64,000 bases of DNA from the NCBI GenBank assembly GCA_019239425.1, contig JAFAZX010000049.1, positions 19,166-83,165 of the forward strand. The letters run 5' to 3'. The notes below the pieces were generated by a model. It had not been told where the DNA came from, did not search any database, and saw nothing but the letters and a program-made list of their open reading frames with translations. Shown one piece after another: positions 8,775-17,141 of the stretch. Position numbers and translations under genes: made by a program. Every line of letters begins with the position of its first letter. Within the stretch, counting starts at the first letter, position 1. The stretch is from Acidobacteriota bacterium. GTDB lineage: Bacteria > Acidobacteriota > Blastocatellia > Pyrinomonadales > Pyrinomonadaceae.

Positions 8775-9593
8775 TTTTTGTGGGGGCTTTCCGGCCTCGG
8801 CGGCCTTCTTCTCTTCGGACTGCTTGGGCGCGGTGGATGAGGCGTCGGGGGCGGACGGCGGTGCGGGCTCAACCGCGGGCTTGGCGAAGCGCGAGTCCTC
8901 GATGGGGACGTTGGTCTCGATCTTCTCGTAGGTCACCTTCGAGCGGTCGGGGTTGCCCTTGAGGCCGCTCTCGACGGAGAAGGGCAGGTACCAGCCGCCG
9001 ACCTCCTTGTAGTCGCCGAGGATGGTCTCGTACTCGCGCTCGGCGCCGCGGATCATGCGCTTGATGTCGATCTTGATGGGCACGAAGTAGTCGGTGTCCA
9101 TGTAGTAGATGCGCACGTCGCCGCTCGGCAGGGTCGCCTTGAGCTTGTACGTGTCGGTGCCCTCGACCTCGTCCATCCCGACGTACTCGACCTTCACGCC
9201 CTTCTGCTTGTAGTTGACGAGCGGGCCGTCGAGGTCTGAGTCCTCGACGATGCCCTTCATCTCCTCCTCGCTCAGGGCCTCGGCGTCCTTCTTGCCGTTC
9301 CAGGGCTCGATCTTCCAGCCCGTCCGGCCGTCGTAGGCGGTGACGCCGACCATGCCCTGGATGTTGAGCTCCTGGCGGACGAGGTTGGGGCGGCGGTTCT
9401 CCTCGACGACCGCGGCCTCGAGGCCGCCGTCGCCGATGTACTTGCCCGTGCGGCGCAGGGACTTGACTGCCTGTATCTTCTCCATGCCGCCGACGGTCTT
9501 GATGAACTTGTCGACGATCTCGTCGGCGGTCTGCGCCGAGGCATGCGCGGCGAACGCCGTGACGCAGGCCAGCGCCAGTAAAAGTTTACGCAT
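8772..9593 (-). CDS. Secreted LolA-like (outer membrane lipoprotein-sorting-like) protein
   Basis: This protein of about 273 residues starts at ATG 9593 behind GGGAGAG. A clear signal peptide (MRKLLLALACVTAFAAHASAQ) precedes a domain beginning TADEIVDKFIKTVGGMEKI. That opening, together with phrases such as YDGRTGWKIEPWNGK, YYMDTDYFVPIKIDI and GDYKEVGGWYLPF, is typical of the LolA/LppX-fold proteins that accompany outer-membrane biogenesis in acidobacteria. The last 35 residues are Pro/Ala/Lys-rich and probably disordered. The ligand is unknown. The stop codon abuts a palindrome. Confidence 0.75.
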   Translation of the reverse strand: MRKLLLALACVTAFAAHASAQTADEIVDKFIKTVGGMEKIQAVKSLRRTGKYIGDGGLEAAVVEENRRPNLVRQELNIQGMVGVTAYDGRTGWKIEPWNGKKDAEALSEEEMKGIVEDSDLDGPLVNYKQKGVKVEYVGMDEVEGTDTYKLKATLPSGDVRIYYMDTDYFVPIKIDIKRMIRGAEREYETILGDYKEVGGWYLPFSVESGLKGNPDRSKVTYEKIETNVPIEDSRFAKPAVEPAPPSAPDASSTAPKQSEEKKAAEAGKPPQK

Positions 9594-9752
9594 GTCGCTC
9601 TCCCGTGTGTGGTGCAGAAGTGTGAACGGCCCTGTACGACGGGCAATAGTAGTGCAGCCCGGCGGGGAAGTCGATAGCAATCCTCGGCCGCGCGAAAGTT
9701 CTTTCCGTTTCGTCACGGGAAAGCGCCGACTCGTAACAGGCGGGCCGCCGGG

Positions 9753-11201
9753 TCAGTCGCCGCGGCCGGCGCTGAGGGCGTCTTCGGGGTCGGCGGGCGT
9801 GTCGACCGGGCCGGCCTCTTCGCGCTGCGGCAGGTGCCCCTGCTCGCGGTAGAGGCGCAGCTTGTTGTGCAGGGTCTTGAGGCTGATCTGGAGGAGCTCG
9901 GCGGCGCGCGTCTTGTTGTTCTCGGTCTTCTGGAGCGTGCGCAGGATCATGCGCCGCTCGACCTCGTCGATGGGCGTGCCGACGGGGAGCGTGATGGTGT
10001 CCTCGCCGCGGCTCTGCGAGCGCTGTTCGAGCGGGTAGGGGGCGAGGTGGTGGCGGTCGATGATTTCCGAAGAGCAGATGATGACGGCGCGCTCGATGAC
10101 GTTGCGCAGCTCGCGGACGTTGCCGGGCCAGTTGTGCGATTGTAGGGCCTCGACCGCGGCCGGGCTTAAAAGTTTCGCGGGCCGCCCGTGCCTTTCGGCG
10201 AGTTGCGCGACGAGGTGCTGCGCGAGCAGGGGGATGTCCTCCTTGCGCTTGCGCAGCGGCGGCAGCTCGACCGTGATGACGTTGAGGCGGTAGAGGAGGT
10301 CTTCGCGGAAGGTGCCCGCGCGGACGGCCCCCTGCGGGTCGCGGTTCGTCGCCGCCAGCACGCGCACGTCCACTGGCAGTTCCTGCGAGCCGCCGAGTCT
10401 GCGAATCCTCCTGTCTTCGAGCACGCGGAGGAGCTTCGCCTGAAGCGAGACGGGCATCTCGGAGATTTCGTCGAGGAAGAGCGTCCCGCCGGTCGCCAAC
10501 TCGAAGCAGCCCAGACGCCGCGCGGCCGCGCCGGTGAACGCGCCGCGCTCGTGGCCGAACAGCTCCGACTCCATCAGAGTCTCTGGGATGGCCGAGCAGT
10601 TGATGGCGACGAAGGCGTTGTTCTTGCGCGGACTCAGGTTGTGGATGGTGCGCGCGCAGAGTTCCTTGCCCGTCCCGGAATCTCCCGTCAACAACACGGA
10701 GGCCGACGAGGGCGCGACCTGCTCGATGAGCGCGTAAATCTGGCGCATCGGCTCGCTCGCGCCGACCAGCTCGCCGAAGGCGCCGCGGTCGCGCAGTTGG
10801 AGCCGGAGCGCGAGGTTCTCGCGCCGGGCCTCGGCGTACTCGTCCGCGCGCTCGACGACGAGGCGGAGCTTGGCGAAGTCGATGGGCTTCTCTAAGTAGT
10901 GGAACGCGCCCTCCTCCTGTATGGCGCGCAGGGCCATCTCGACCGTGCCCTGGCCGGTGAGGAGGATGACGGCCGTCTCCGGGTGCAGCTCGCGCATCTC
11001 GCGCAGCAGCCCGAAGCCGTCGAGGTGCGGCATGTAGACGTCCGAGACGACGACCGACGGGCGGAACTCCTCGACCTTCGCGAGACCTTGCAGGCCGTCG
11101 GGCGCGACGGCGGTCTCGTAGCCCCAGCCCGCCAGCATCTCGCTGAGGGACTCGGCTATCACGGGTTCGTCGTCTACGATGAGGACACGGCCCTTAGGCA
11201 T
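9753..11201 (-). CDS. Sigma-54-dependent response regulator, NtrC/AtoC type
   Basis: All three domains of an NtrC-family activator are present in 482 residues. The receiver domain (1-125) has the acidic pocket DDE at 10-12 and the phosphoacceptor Asp54 in VVSDVYMP. The AAA+ domain (about 140-375) has Walker A GDSGTGKE and the sigma-54 contact loop GAFTGA. The Fis-type helix-turn-helix near the C-terminus reads NNKTRAAELLQISLKTLHNK. It should activate sigma-54 promoters when phosphorylated. No partner histidine kinase is encoded next to it, so the input signal is unknown. It is downstream of the heme operon on the same strand, but 66 bp separate them and no functional link is visible. Confidence 0.92.
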   Translation of the reverse strand: MPKGRVLIVDDEPVIAESLSEMLAGWGYETAVAPDGLQGLAKVEEFRPSVVVSDVYMPHLDGFGLLREMRELHPETAVILLTGQGTVEMALRAIQEEGAFHYLEKPIDFAKLRLVVERADEYAEARRENLALRLQLRDRGAFGELVGASEPMRQIYALIEQVAPSSASVLLTGDSGTGKELCARTIHNLSPRKNNAFVAINCSAIPETLMESELFGHERGAFTGAAARRLGCFELATGGTLFLDEISEMPVSLQAKLLRVLEDRRIRRLGGSQELPVDVRVLAATNRDPQGAVRAGTFREDLLYRLNVITVELPPLRKRKEDIPLLAQHLVAQLAERHGRPAKLLSPAAVEALQSHNWPGNVRELRNVIERAVIICSSEIIDRHHLAPYPLEQRSQSRGEDTITLPVGTPIDEVERRMILRTLQKTENNKTRAAELLQISLKTLHNKLRLYREQGHLPQREEAGPVDTPADPEDALSAGRGD

Positions 11202-11267
11202 AGGACTATGAGTGTAGCAAGTTAACCCGAAAGGAAAAAGGTTCGGGGCGCAGTCGGACGCGCGGAA

Positions 11268-12080
11268 CTACGAAGCACGATAGTAGTCGGCCACGGCCCG
11301 CGCCAGCGCGGGCGCGTTCGACTCGGCGGGCACGACGTCCGCGCGCAGGCCGTAGCGGGCCGCGGTCTCGGCCGTGACCGCGCCGATGCAGGCGACGCGA
11401 ACGCCCGAGAGGAGAGGGCGCAGGTCGCGCGTGTCGAAGAGCTGCGCGAAGTTGTGCACGGTCGAAGAACTCGTGAAGGTGATGCAGTCGACGCCGCCGC
11501 CGACGAGCAGGGCCTCCGCGCGCGCGCGGTCGGTCGTCTCGGGTCGGACGGTGCGGTAGGCTTCGACCACGTCGCAGCGCGCGCCGGCCGCTTCCAGAGC
11601 GCGCGGCAGGAAGTCGCGCGCGACGGCCGCGCGCGGCAGAAGGAAGTTGAGGTTCTCGAACCGCTCGCGCCCGCCGAGGTAGGCTTCGAGAGCTTCGAAG
11701 ACTCCCTCGGCGCGCGCGTGTTCGGGGACGACGTCGACGTGGACGTGCGCCCCGACCAGACGCGCGGCCGTCGCCTCTCCGATGGCGCAGACGTGCAGCT
11801 CGTCCAGCTCGCTAACGTCTTTGCCCGCCGCCGAGAGGCGCGCGAGGAAGTGCTCGACGGCGTTCGCGCTCGTCAGGACGAGCCAGTCGTAGCCGAAGAG
11901 GTTTTCGATGGCCTCGTCGAGCTGCGCGTACGTGGCGGGCGGGACGATCTCGATGGTCGGGCAGGCGACGACGCGCGCGCCGTAGGATTCGAGCGCGGCG
12001 GCGAACTCGGCCGCCTGCTCGCGCGCGCGCGTGATCATGACCGTGCGCCCTTCGAGTGGTTTAGATCTGTCCGCGCCCAT
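11268..12080 (-). CDS. hemD: Uroporphyrinogen-III synthase
   Basis: The protein (about 270 residues) closes and inverts hydroxymethylbilane to uroporphyrinogen III. It starts at ATG 12080, inside the last codons of hemC (20-bp overlap), with MGADRSKPLEGRTVMITRAR, the usual opening of HemD proteins. The two-lobed fold shows in ACPTIEIVPP, WLVLTSANAVEHF, FLLPRAAVARD and the late TFTSSSTVHNF motif. A longer reading frame upstream exists only because hemC is read in another frame. The overlap and the order hemA-hemC-hemD show an operon. Confidence 0.88.
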   Translation of the reverse strand: MGADRSKPLEGRTVMITRAREQAAEFAAALESYGARVVACPTIEIVPPATYAQLDEAIENLFGYDWLVLTSANAVEHFLARLSAAGKDVSELDELHVCAIGEATAARLVGAHVHVDVVPEHARAEGVFEALEAYLGGRERFENLNFLLPRAAVARDFLPRALEAAGARCDVVEAYRTVRPETTDRARAEALLVGGGVDCITFTSSSTVHNFAQLFDTRDLRPLLSGVRVACIGAVTAETAARYGLRADVVPAESNAPALARAVADYYRAS

Positions 12081-13029
12081 CGGCCCTCGGCACCTGCGCG
12101 TTCGACTCGGTGAGCAGCTCACCGGCGCCGCGTTCCAGAAGTCTCGCGGCCAAATCCTCGCCGACGCGCTTCGCGTCAGCCGCGTCGCCCTCAAGGCTCT
12201 CGCGCAAGACCCGACTGCCGTCGAGCGCGGCGACCAGCCCGGCGATGCTCAACCTTCCGCCCCCCACGGTCGCGTGCGCGGCGATGGGCACCTGGCAGCC
12301 GCCGCCCAAACTCCGCAGCAGCGCGCGCTCGGCCGTCACCGCGGCGCGCGTCCGCGGGTCGTCGAGTCGAGACACGAGCGCGTTCGTCTCCTCGTCGTCC
12401 GAGCGCGTCTCGATGCCGAGCGAGCCTTGCCCGACCGCCGAGATCATCTCGTCCTGCCCGATGGCGGCGCTGATGCGCCCGCCGAAGCCGAGCCGACGCA
12501 GGCCGGCGGAAGCGAGTATCAGAGCGTCGTACTCGCCCGCGTCGAGCTTGCGCAGGCGCGTGTCCACGTTCCCGCGCAGGTCTTTGATCCGCACGTCGGG
12601 CCGCAGGTGTCTGAGCTGCGCGATGCGCCGCAGGCTCGAAGTGCCCACGACCGCGCCCTCGGCCAGCGCGCTGATGGTGTCCGCCTCAACTCCCGCGCCG
12701 GCCCGCAGGACGAGCGCGTCGCGCGGGTCTTCGCGCTCGGGCGTGGCCGTGATGGCGAGTCCTTCGGGCGTGATCGTCGGCAGGTCTTTGAGCGAGTGGA
12801 CGGCCACGTCGACGCGGCGGTCTAACAGCGCGACCTCCAACTCCTTCGTGAAAACGCCCTGCCCGCCGATGGAAGCGAGCGGCACGTCCGTCCGCACGTC
12901 GCCCTGCGTCTTGAAAATCTCGATGCGAACCTTCACGCCGGGGTCGAGCGCTTCGAGCCGCGCCTTCACCCACTCCGACTGCCACAGCGCGAGCTTCGAC
13001 CCGCGCGAACCGATGATGATCTCTTTCAT
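12061..13029 (-). CDS. hemC: Porphobilinogen deaminase (hydroxymethylbilane synthase)
   Basis: This 322-residue protein joins four porphobilinogens into hydroxymethylbilane in the cytoplasm. Family signatures are the N-terminal IIIGSRGSKLALWQSEWV, the VHSLKDLPT loop, SSLRRIAQL and the GGGCQVPIA loop, whose Cys245 should carry the dipyrromethane cofactor. I chose the ATG at 13029. An in-frame ATG 24 codons upstream would start inside the palindrome between hemA and hemC and encode non-conserved residues. The gene overlaps hemD by 20 bp. The start has no strong Shine-Dalgarno. Confidence 0.92.
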   Translation of the reverse strand: MKEIIIGSRGSKLALWQSEWVKARLEALDPGVKVRIEIFKTQGDVRTDVPLASIGGQGVFTKELEVALLDRRVDVAVHSLKDLPTITPEGLAITATPEREDPRDALVLRAGAGVEADTISALAEGAVVGTSSLRRIAQLRHLRPDVRIKDLRGNVDTRLRKLDAGEYDALILASAGLRRLGFGGRISAAIGQDEMISAVGQGSLGIETRSDDEETNALVSRLDDPRTRAAVTAERALLRSLGGGCQVPIAAHATVGGGRLSIAGLVAALDGSRVLRESLEGDAADAKRVGEDLAARLLERGAGELLTESNAQVPRADGRGQI

Positions 13030-13041
13030 ACCAGAGCGGTC

Positions 13042-13109
13042 AATAGTGAATGGTAAATGGTGAATAGAAGGAACGGTCTTCGACCATTCACCATTTACCA
13101 TTCACTATT
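13042..13109. repeat. Heptamer-arm palindrome (AATAGTG/AATGGTA type) between hemA and hemC
   Basis: The left arm 13042-13065 (AATAGTGAATGGTAAATGG and on) pairs perfectly over 24 bp with 13086-13109, with a 20-nt loop that can extend the stem (GAAG/CTTC). The words have a period of seven. The stop codon of hemA (TAG, 13105-13107 on the reverse strand) lies inside the right arm, and hemC starts 12 bases beyond the other end. The hairpin therefore sits inside the heme operon and could modulate hemC expression. Confidence 0.9.
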
Positions 13110-14385
13110 CACTACTGTTCTCCTCCAGGCCGAAGATGTCGCGCCAGGCCTGCACCTCGGTCTCTTCGCCCGCGTCGTAGGAGCGGCGCATGCGGTGGAT
13201 GACCGGGTGCGAAATCTTGTTGACGGCCGACATGAGCATCTGTTCGATGGCCTGCTCCTGCTCGGGCGTCAGGTGCCCCAGGCGGTTGCGCTGGCGCTCG
13301 AACTCTTCGTGCGCGATCCGGCGCAGCTTCTCCTTGAGCGCGCCGACCGTCGGGCCGATGTCGAGCGCGCGCAGCGCCTGCTGGAACTGCGTCACCTCGG
13401 ACTCGACGATCAGCTCGGCCCGCTCGGCCTCGCGCTCGCGCTCGCGGATGTTCGAGTGGACGACCGCTTCGAGGTCGTCCACGTCGAAGACGAAGAGGTT
13501 CGAGAGCTTCGCCACGGCGGGGTCTACGTTGCGCGGGACGCTGATGTCGATGAAGAAGGCCGGGCGGTTCCTCCTCTTCGCGCGCGCCCGCTCGGCCATC
13601 TCGGGCGTGATGATGTACTCGCGCGCGCCCGTCGAGCAGATGACGATGTCCGCCTGCGCCAAAGTCTCTTCGAGCGCGCCGAACTCGACGGCCTCGCCGC
13701 CGAACTTGACCGCGAGCTTCTGCGCCATCTCGTACGTGCGGTTCGTGACGAGCACGCGCGCCGCGCCCGCGCCCGACAGATGTTGCGCGGCGAGTTCCGC
13801 CATCTCGCCCGCGCCGACGAGCAGCACCGTCGCGCCTTTGAGCGAGCCGAAAATCTTCCGCCCCAACTCGACGGCGGTGAAGCTGATGGAGACGGCCGAG
13901 GCGGCGATGCCGGTCTCTGTGCGGACGCGCTTGGCGACGCGCAGGGCGTGGTGGACGAGCTTGTGCAGGACGCGCCCCGCCGTGCCCGCCTCGACGGCGA
14001 GCGTGTAGGCGTGGCGGACCTGACCCAAGACCTGCGGCTCGCCGACGACCATCGAGTCGAGCGAGGAGGCGACGCGGAAGACGTGTCGGACGGCGGCCTC
14101 GTCGGCGTGCGTGTAGAGGTGGCCGCTGAAGAGTTCGACGGGGACGGAGCGCTCGCCGCTCAGGAAGTCGCTCAGACGCCCGACGGCGTCATCGCCCTTC
14201 TGCCGCGCGGAGGCGGCCAGAATCTCGACGCGGTTGCAGGTGGAGACGATCAGGCCCTCGCGCACGACCTCGCCGTCCACGAGCGCGCGCAGGCTCGCGG
14301 CGCACGCCTCGTCGCTGAACGCGAGCCGCTCGCGCACCTCCACCGGCGCGGTCTTGTGGTTGAGTCCGACGAGAACTATCGACAT
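13105..14385 (-). CDS. hemA: Glutamyl-tRNA reductase
   Basis: HemA reduces glutamyl-tRNA to glutamate-1-semialdehyde with NADPH, the first step of C5-pathway tetrapyrrole synthesis. The 426-residue protein opens with MSIVLVGLNHKTAPVEVRE and carries STCNRVEI with the catalytic Cys50. It has the NADP-binding LLVGAGEMAELAA and the dimerisation helices at the C-terminus (KLRRIAHEEFERQRN...). The length is normal. The last codons (NSSE-stop) are read from the palindrome downstream, so the natural C-terminus may have been reset by that repeat. It is in an operon with hemC and hemD. Confidence 0.93.
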   Translation of the reverse strand: MSIVLVGLNHKTAPVEVRERLAFSDEACAASLRALVDGEVVREGLIVSTCNRVEILAASARQKGDDAVGRLSDFLSGERSVPVELFSGHLYTHADEAAVRHVFRVASSLDSMVVGEPQVLGQVRHAYTLAVEAGTAGRVLHKLVHHALRVAKRVRTETGIAASAVSISFTAVELGRKIFGSLKGATVLLVGAGEMAELAAQHLSGAGAARVLVTNRTYEMAQKLAVKFGGEAVEFGALEETLAQADIVICSTGAREYIITPEMAERARAKRRNRPAFFIDISVPRNVDPAVAKLSNLFVFDVDDLEAVVHSNIREREREAERAELIVESEVTQFQQALRALDIGPTVGALKEKLRRIAHEEFERQRNRLGHLTPEQEQAIEQMLMSAVNKISHPVIHRMRRSYDAGEETEVQAWRDIFGLEENSSE

Positions 14386-14388
14386 CCT

Positions 14389-14931
14389 CTACTGCCCGCG
14401 GTTGCGCTCCTCCTCCACAATGTTAATCAGCGCCTCCAACCTCCGGTCGGTGCCGGCCGTTTGCTCCGCCAGCGCCTCGATCTTCAATGAGAGCCTATCT
14501 ACCGTCGTTTCCGTTTGTTCTTGCTGCGCAGCCAGTTTAGCCATCGCGGCACGAAGCAACTCCTCCGACGCGCGTCTTGACTCTTCCGATGCGCGGAGCG
14601 TCTCACCCAGGGACTCAATTAAACGGACTTGAGTTGCGTCGGCCGCCCGGAGCGACTCATGCACTCTGCCTTCCGTCTCAAGGTTCTGCTTCATCACCAG
14701 CATGATGTTCGCCTGCGTATCGGCAAAAGATTCCACGCGTTCGGAGAGTTGCCTGAGCTGCTCGCTCGTCTGAGCCAACTGTTCAGTGTTTTTAGCTAAC
14801 TGCGTATCAGTTACAGACAATTGCTCGTCCGTCCGCGCTTGTCTCTCACTGATCTCTTGCATGCGAGCCTCGTGAGTTGCCTGGCTCTTGAGTAGAAAAT
14901 CAACCGCCCGTTCGAATTCTTCGTTGGTCAT
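14389..14931 (-). CDS. Coiled-coil protein of unknown function in the heme operon
   Basis: This 180-residue protein opens with MTNEEFERAVDFLLKSQ and then runs as one long coiled coil rich in Gln, Glu and Thr (ERQARTDEQLSVTDTQLAKN and so on). There is no signal peptide and no catalytic motif. Its stop codon is 3 bp from the hemA start, so it is probably co-transcribed. Its base composition is clearly lower in G+C than its neighbours, with codons such as TTA, GTA and ACT, which suggests later arrival. Similar opening sequences with variable coiled coils are common in cyanobacteria and other large genomes. I cannot assign a function. Confidence 0.7.
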   Translation of the reverse strand: MTNEEFERAVDFLLKSQATHEARMQEISERQARTDEQLSVTDTQLAKNTEQLAQTSEQLRQLSERVESFADTQANIMLVMKQNLETEGRVHESLRAADATQVRLIESLGETLRASEESRRASEELLRAAMAKLAAQQEQTETTVDRLSLKIEALAEQTAGTDRRLEALINIVEEERNRGQ

Positions 14932-14989
14932 CTTTCATCTCCTTTCGGGTTGACGGAACGGGCAGCGGTTGAGGGCAAGCGCATAAGCT

Positions 14990-15817
14990 TTAACGGAAGA
15001 CGTGGAAGCCGCCGAGGACGACGGCGCCGACGAAGGTGCAGAGGACGAGGGTGAAGCCGCCGACGCCGAGCCAGGCGGCCTTGCGCCCGCGCCACTGGAC
15101 GCGGTAGTGCAGGAGCGCGAGGTAGACGACCCACGTCAGCAGGGCGAAGAACTCGGTCGGGTCGTTGTGGAACATGCGGACGCTGCGCGCGCGCGACCAG
15201 ATGACGCCGGTGATGATGCCGAGCGTCAGGAGCGTGAAGCCGATGCTCGCGGCGGTCGAGGCCACGTCGTCCACGGTCGTCAGGGAGGGCAGGCGGTGGA
15301 AGACGGCCGAGAACTTCTTGAGCCTCAGCTCGCGCTCCTGCCACAGGTACATCACGCTCGCCGCGAAGGCGACGAAGAACGACGCGTAGCCGAAGATGAG
15401 CAGCGTGACGTGGACGGGGAAGAGCCACGAGCCGCTGCCGTCGGTCACGGCGCTCGGGTCTTTGGCCGGGTTCGAAGAGACGAGCTGCGAGGCGAGCACG
15501 AGCAGCGTCACGACCGGCAGCAGGAACGCCCCCAGGACGCGCAGGGGGTAGCGGTACGTGACGAGGAAGTAGGCGATGACCAGCGTCCAGCCCAGGAACG
15601 AGAGCGCCTCGGTCGTGCTGAAGAGGGGGTAGTGGCCGTCCTTCGCCCAGTCGAGGACGATGGCCGCGGTGTGCGCGGCGAAGGCGAAGCCGACCGCGTA
15701 AAGGGTCGTCCGCTCGGCGGCTCGGCGCTTGTCGACGAAGGCCAGGACGGCGTGGACGGCGGCGATGACGTAGCCCGCCAGTGCCGCGTAGTGAACCACG
15801 TAGAAATAAGGTTTCAT
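14990..15817 (-). CDS. Cytochrome c assembly protein, CcsA/HemX-like
   Basis: This 275-residue protein is almost entirely transmembrane (about eight helices) and belongs to the CcsA/CcmC/HemX cytochrome-c-assembly family. Helpful segments are GHYPLFSTTEALSFLGWTL and the Gly-Ser-Trp-Leu-Phe-Pro-Val-His loop followed by LLIFGYASFFVAFAASVMYLW, typical of the family. It could move or hold heme for cytochrome c maturation. In hem operons a relative (HemX) affects glutamyl-tRNA reductase levels. Its place at the head of the hem genes fits either role, and the sequence alone does not decide. Confidence 0.8.
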   Translation of the reverse strand: MKPYFYVVHYAALAGYVIAAVHAVLAFVDKRRAAERTTLYAVGFAFAAHTAAIVLDWAKDGHYPLFSTTEALSFLGWTLVIAYFLVTYRYPLRVLGAFLLPVVTLLVLASQLVSSNPAKDPSAVTDGSGSWLFPVHVTLLIFGYASFFVAFAASVMYLWQERELRLKKFSAVFHRLPSLTTVDDVASTAASIGFTLLTLGIITGVIWSRARSVRMFHNDPTEFFALLTWVVYLALLHYRVQWRGRKAAWLGVGGFTLVLCTFVGAVVLGGFHVFR

Positions 15818-15981
15818 CGCTAAACCGGGCGGCGCGTGGGACGCTCAGCGGCCATTGTAAAGGAGGGGGCAGGGGAAGGCCAAGCAACTCCGGCCGCAAG
15901 GCTTTGAAAGCGCCAGCGCCGCGTGAGAAACTAGCCCTCGAAAAGAAGTTCCAGCTCAGAACGTTTGGGAGCGTTACTCTG

Positions 15982-16557
15982 ATGCCGACCCGCGAAGAGG
16001 CTTGGGAACTGCTCTGCGAGTACACGAAGGGGAAGAGCCTGCGCCAGCACGCGCTGGCCGTCGAGGCGGCGATGCGCGCCGCGGCCGCGCGCTACGGCGG
16101 CACTGACGCGGACGCGGACGAGTGGGGCCTCACGGGGATGCTCCACGACTTCGACTACGAGATGTTCCCGACGATGGAGGAGCACCCCTACAAGGGCGCC
16201 AACATCCTCTGCGGGCGCGGCTACCCCGACCGGGTCATCCGCGCCATCATGGGGCACGCCACCTACACGGGCGTCCCGCGCGACACGCCGATGGCGCGCG
16301 CTCTCTTCGCGACCGACGAGCTGTGCGGCTTCCTCGTCGCCTGCGCGCTCGTGCGCCCTTCGAAGAGCCTCGACGACCTCGAAGTCTCTTCGGTCAGGAA
16401 GAAGCTGAAGGACAAGGCGTTCGCGCGCACCGTCAACCGCGAAGACATACGGCAGGGCGTCGAAGAACTCGGCGTCGACCTGGACGAGCACGTCCGCTTC
16501 TGCATCGAAGCGCTGAAGCCGGTGCAGGAGCAGATCGGGCTGAAAGGGGGACAGTAG
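15982..16557 (+). CDS. HD-domain hydrolase
   Basis: This protein has 191 residues, starting at ATG 15982 with GGGAG about 8 bases ahead. The HD superfamily metal-binding series is seen as RQHALAVE, MLHDFDYE (the HD pair), IMGHATYT and ATDEL. Small stand-alone HD proteins of this type are predicted metal-dependent phosphohydrolases acting on nucleotides or similar phosphates; the substrate is unknown. The gene is divergent from the heme operon. Its stop codon TAG is part of the first heptamer of a palindrome (CAGTAGG). Confidence 0.8.
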   Translation: MPTREEAWELLCEYTKGKSLRQHALAVEAAMRAAAARYGGTDADADEWGLTGMLHDFDYEMFPTMEEHPYKGANILCGRGYPDRVIRAIMGHATYTGVPRDTPMARALFATDELCGFLVACALVRPSKSLDDLEVSSVRKKLKDKAFARTVNREDIRQGVEELGVDLDEHVRFCIEALKPVQEQIGLKGGQ

Positions 16558-16644
16558 GCAGTAGGCAGTGCGCCCCGCGCTGCGAACGTCGAAGAGTTAT
16601 GACGTGGATTTAAACTGCCTACTGCCATCCGCCTACCGCCTACC
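16551..16644. repeat. Heptamer-arm palindrome (CAGTAGG type)
   Basis: The left arm 16551-16569 is a tandem of CAGTAGG words. The right arm, about 16613-16644, has CTGCCTA, CTGCCAT and CGCCTAC words and is the reverse complement. The loop is about 43 nt. The stop codon of the HD gene lies within the left arm, and the right arm ends about 27 bp from the stop of a convergent small membrane-protein gene. The element therefore separates two converging transcripts. Confidence 0.85.
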
Positions 16645-16670
16645 TGCGTGGTATGCTGAGATTCAGACGT

Positions 16671-17003
16671 TCAGATGTTTCTCGCGGGCGGTGAGGGGAG
16701 CAGCTCGGGGCCGGGGCTGCCCGTGAGCAGGGGCACGAGCGAGAGCGCCGCGAGCGTGAGCAGGGAGGCGAGCAGCGCCGTCGCGGCCGCCTGGAGCTGG
16801 CGCCGCCGCGGCGTGTGGCGGTAGACGAAGACCGCCGCGTAGACAATCGCCCCGACCGGCGCGAGCAGGCTCGCGGCCGCCGCCCAGAGCGGGGCCGCCC
16901 TCCCGCCCCAGGGTGTGAGCAGGAAGTACCAGGCGGCGTAGAGGGTCGCGGCGCTCGCGGCGGCGGCCAGCAGCGAGGCGGCGATGAGCAGCTTCCAGCG
17001 CAA
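16671..17003 (-). CDS. Small integral membrane protein, function unknown
   Basis: This 110-residue protein has about three hydrophobic helices (MRWKLLIAASLLAAAAS..., a middle helix near APLWAAAASLLAPVGAIVYA, and a third after a basic HTPRRRQLQ loop). There are no conserved catalytic residues. It stands alone, divergent from proline dehydrogenase and convergent with the HD gene across a palindrome. I do not recognise the family. The coding call rests on a clean alternation of hydrophobic helices and basic loops, and on nothing better in the other frames. Confidence 0.6.
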   Translation of the reverse strand: MRWKLLIAASLLAAAASAATLYAAWYFLLTPWGGRAAPLWAAAASLLAPVGAIVYAAVFVYRHTPRRRQLQAAATALLASLLTLAALSLVPLLTGSPGPELLPSPPARNI

Positions 17004-17141
17004 CTCTCTCAGATTCCTTGTTGGTCGTGGGCGGTCACGGACGAGGGTCTTAAGACGCGCGGAAGCATATCACAGCGCGCCGCCGCGGCGGCCTTAAATT
17101 TGTCGGAAGTTCAGACAGGGTTCAGGACAGTCACAGAAACG

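Noticed and set aside
16815..17141. N-terminal extension of proline dehydrogenase back to 16815
   Set aside because: The extension overlaps a reverse-strand membrane protein gene, is Arg/Gly-rich and has no family similarity; the ATG at 17142 fits the usual start.
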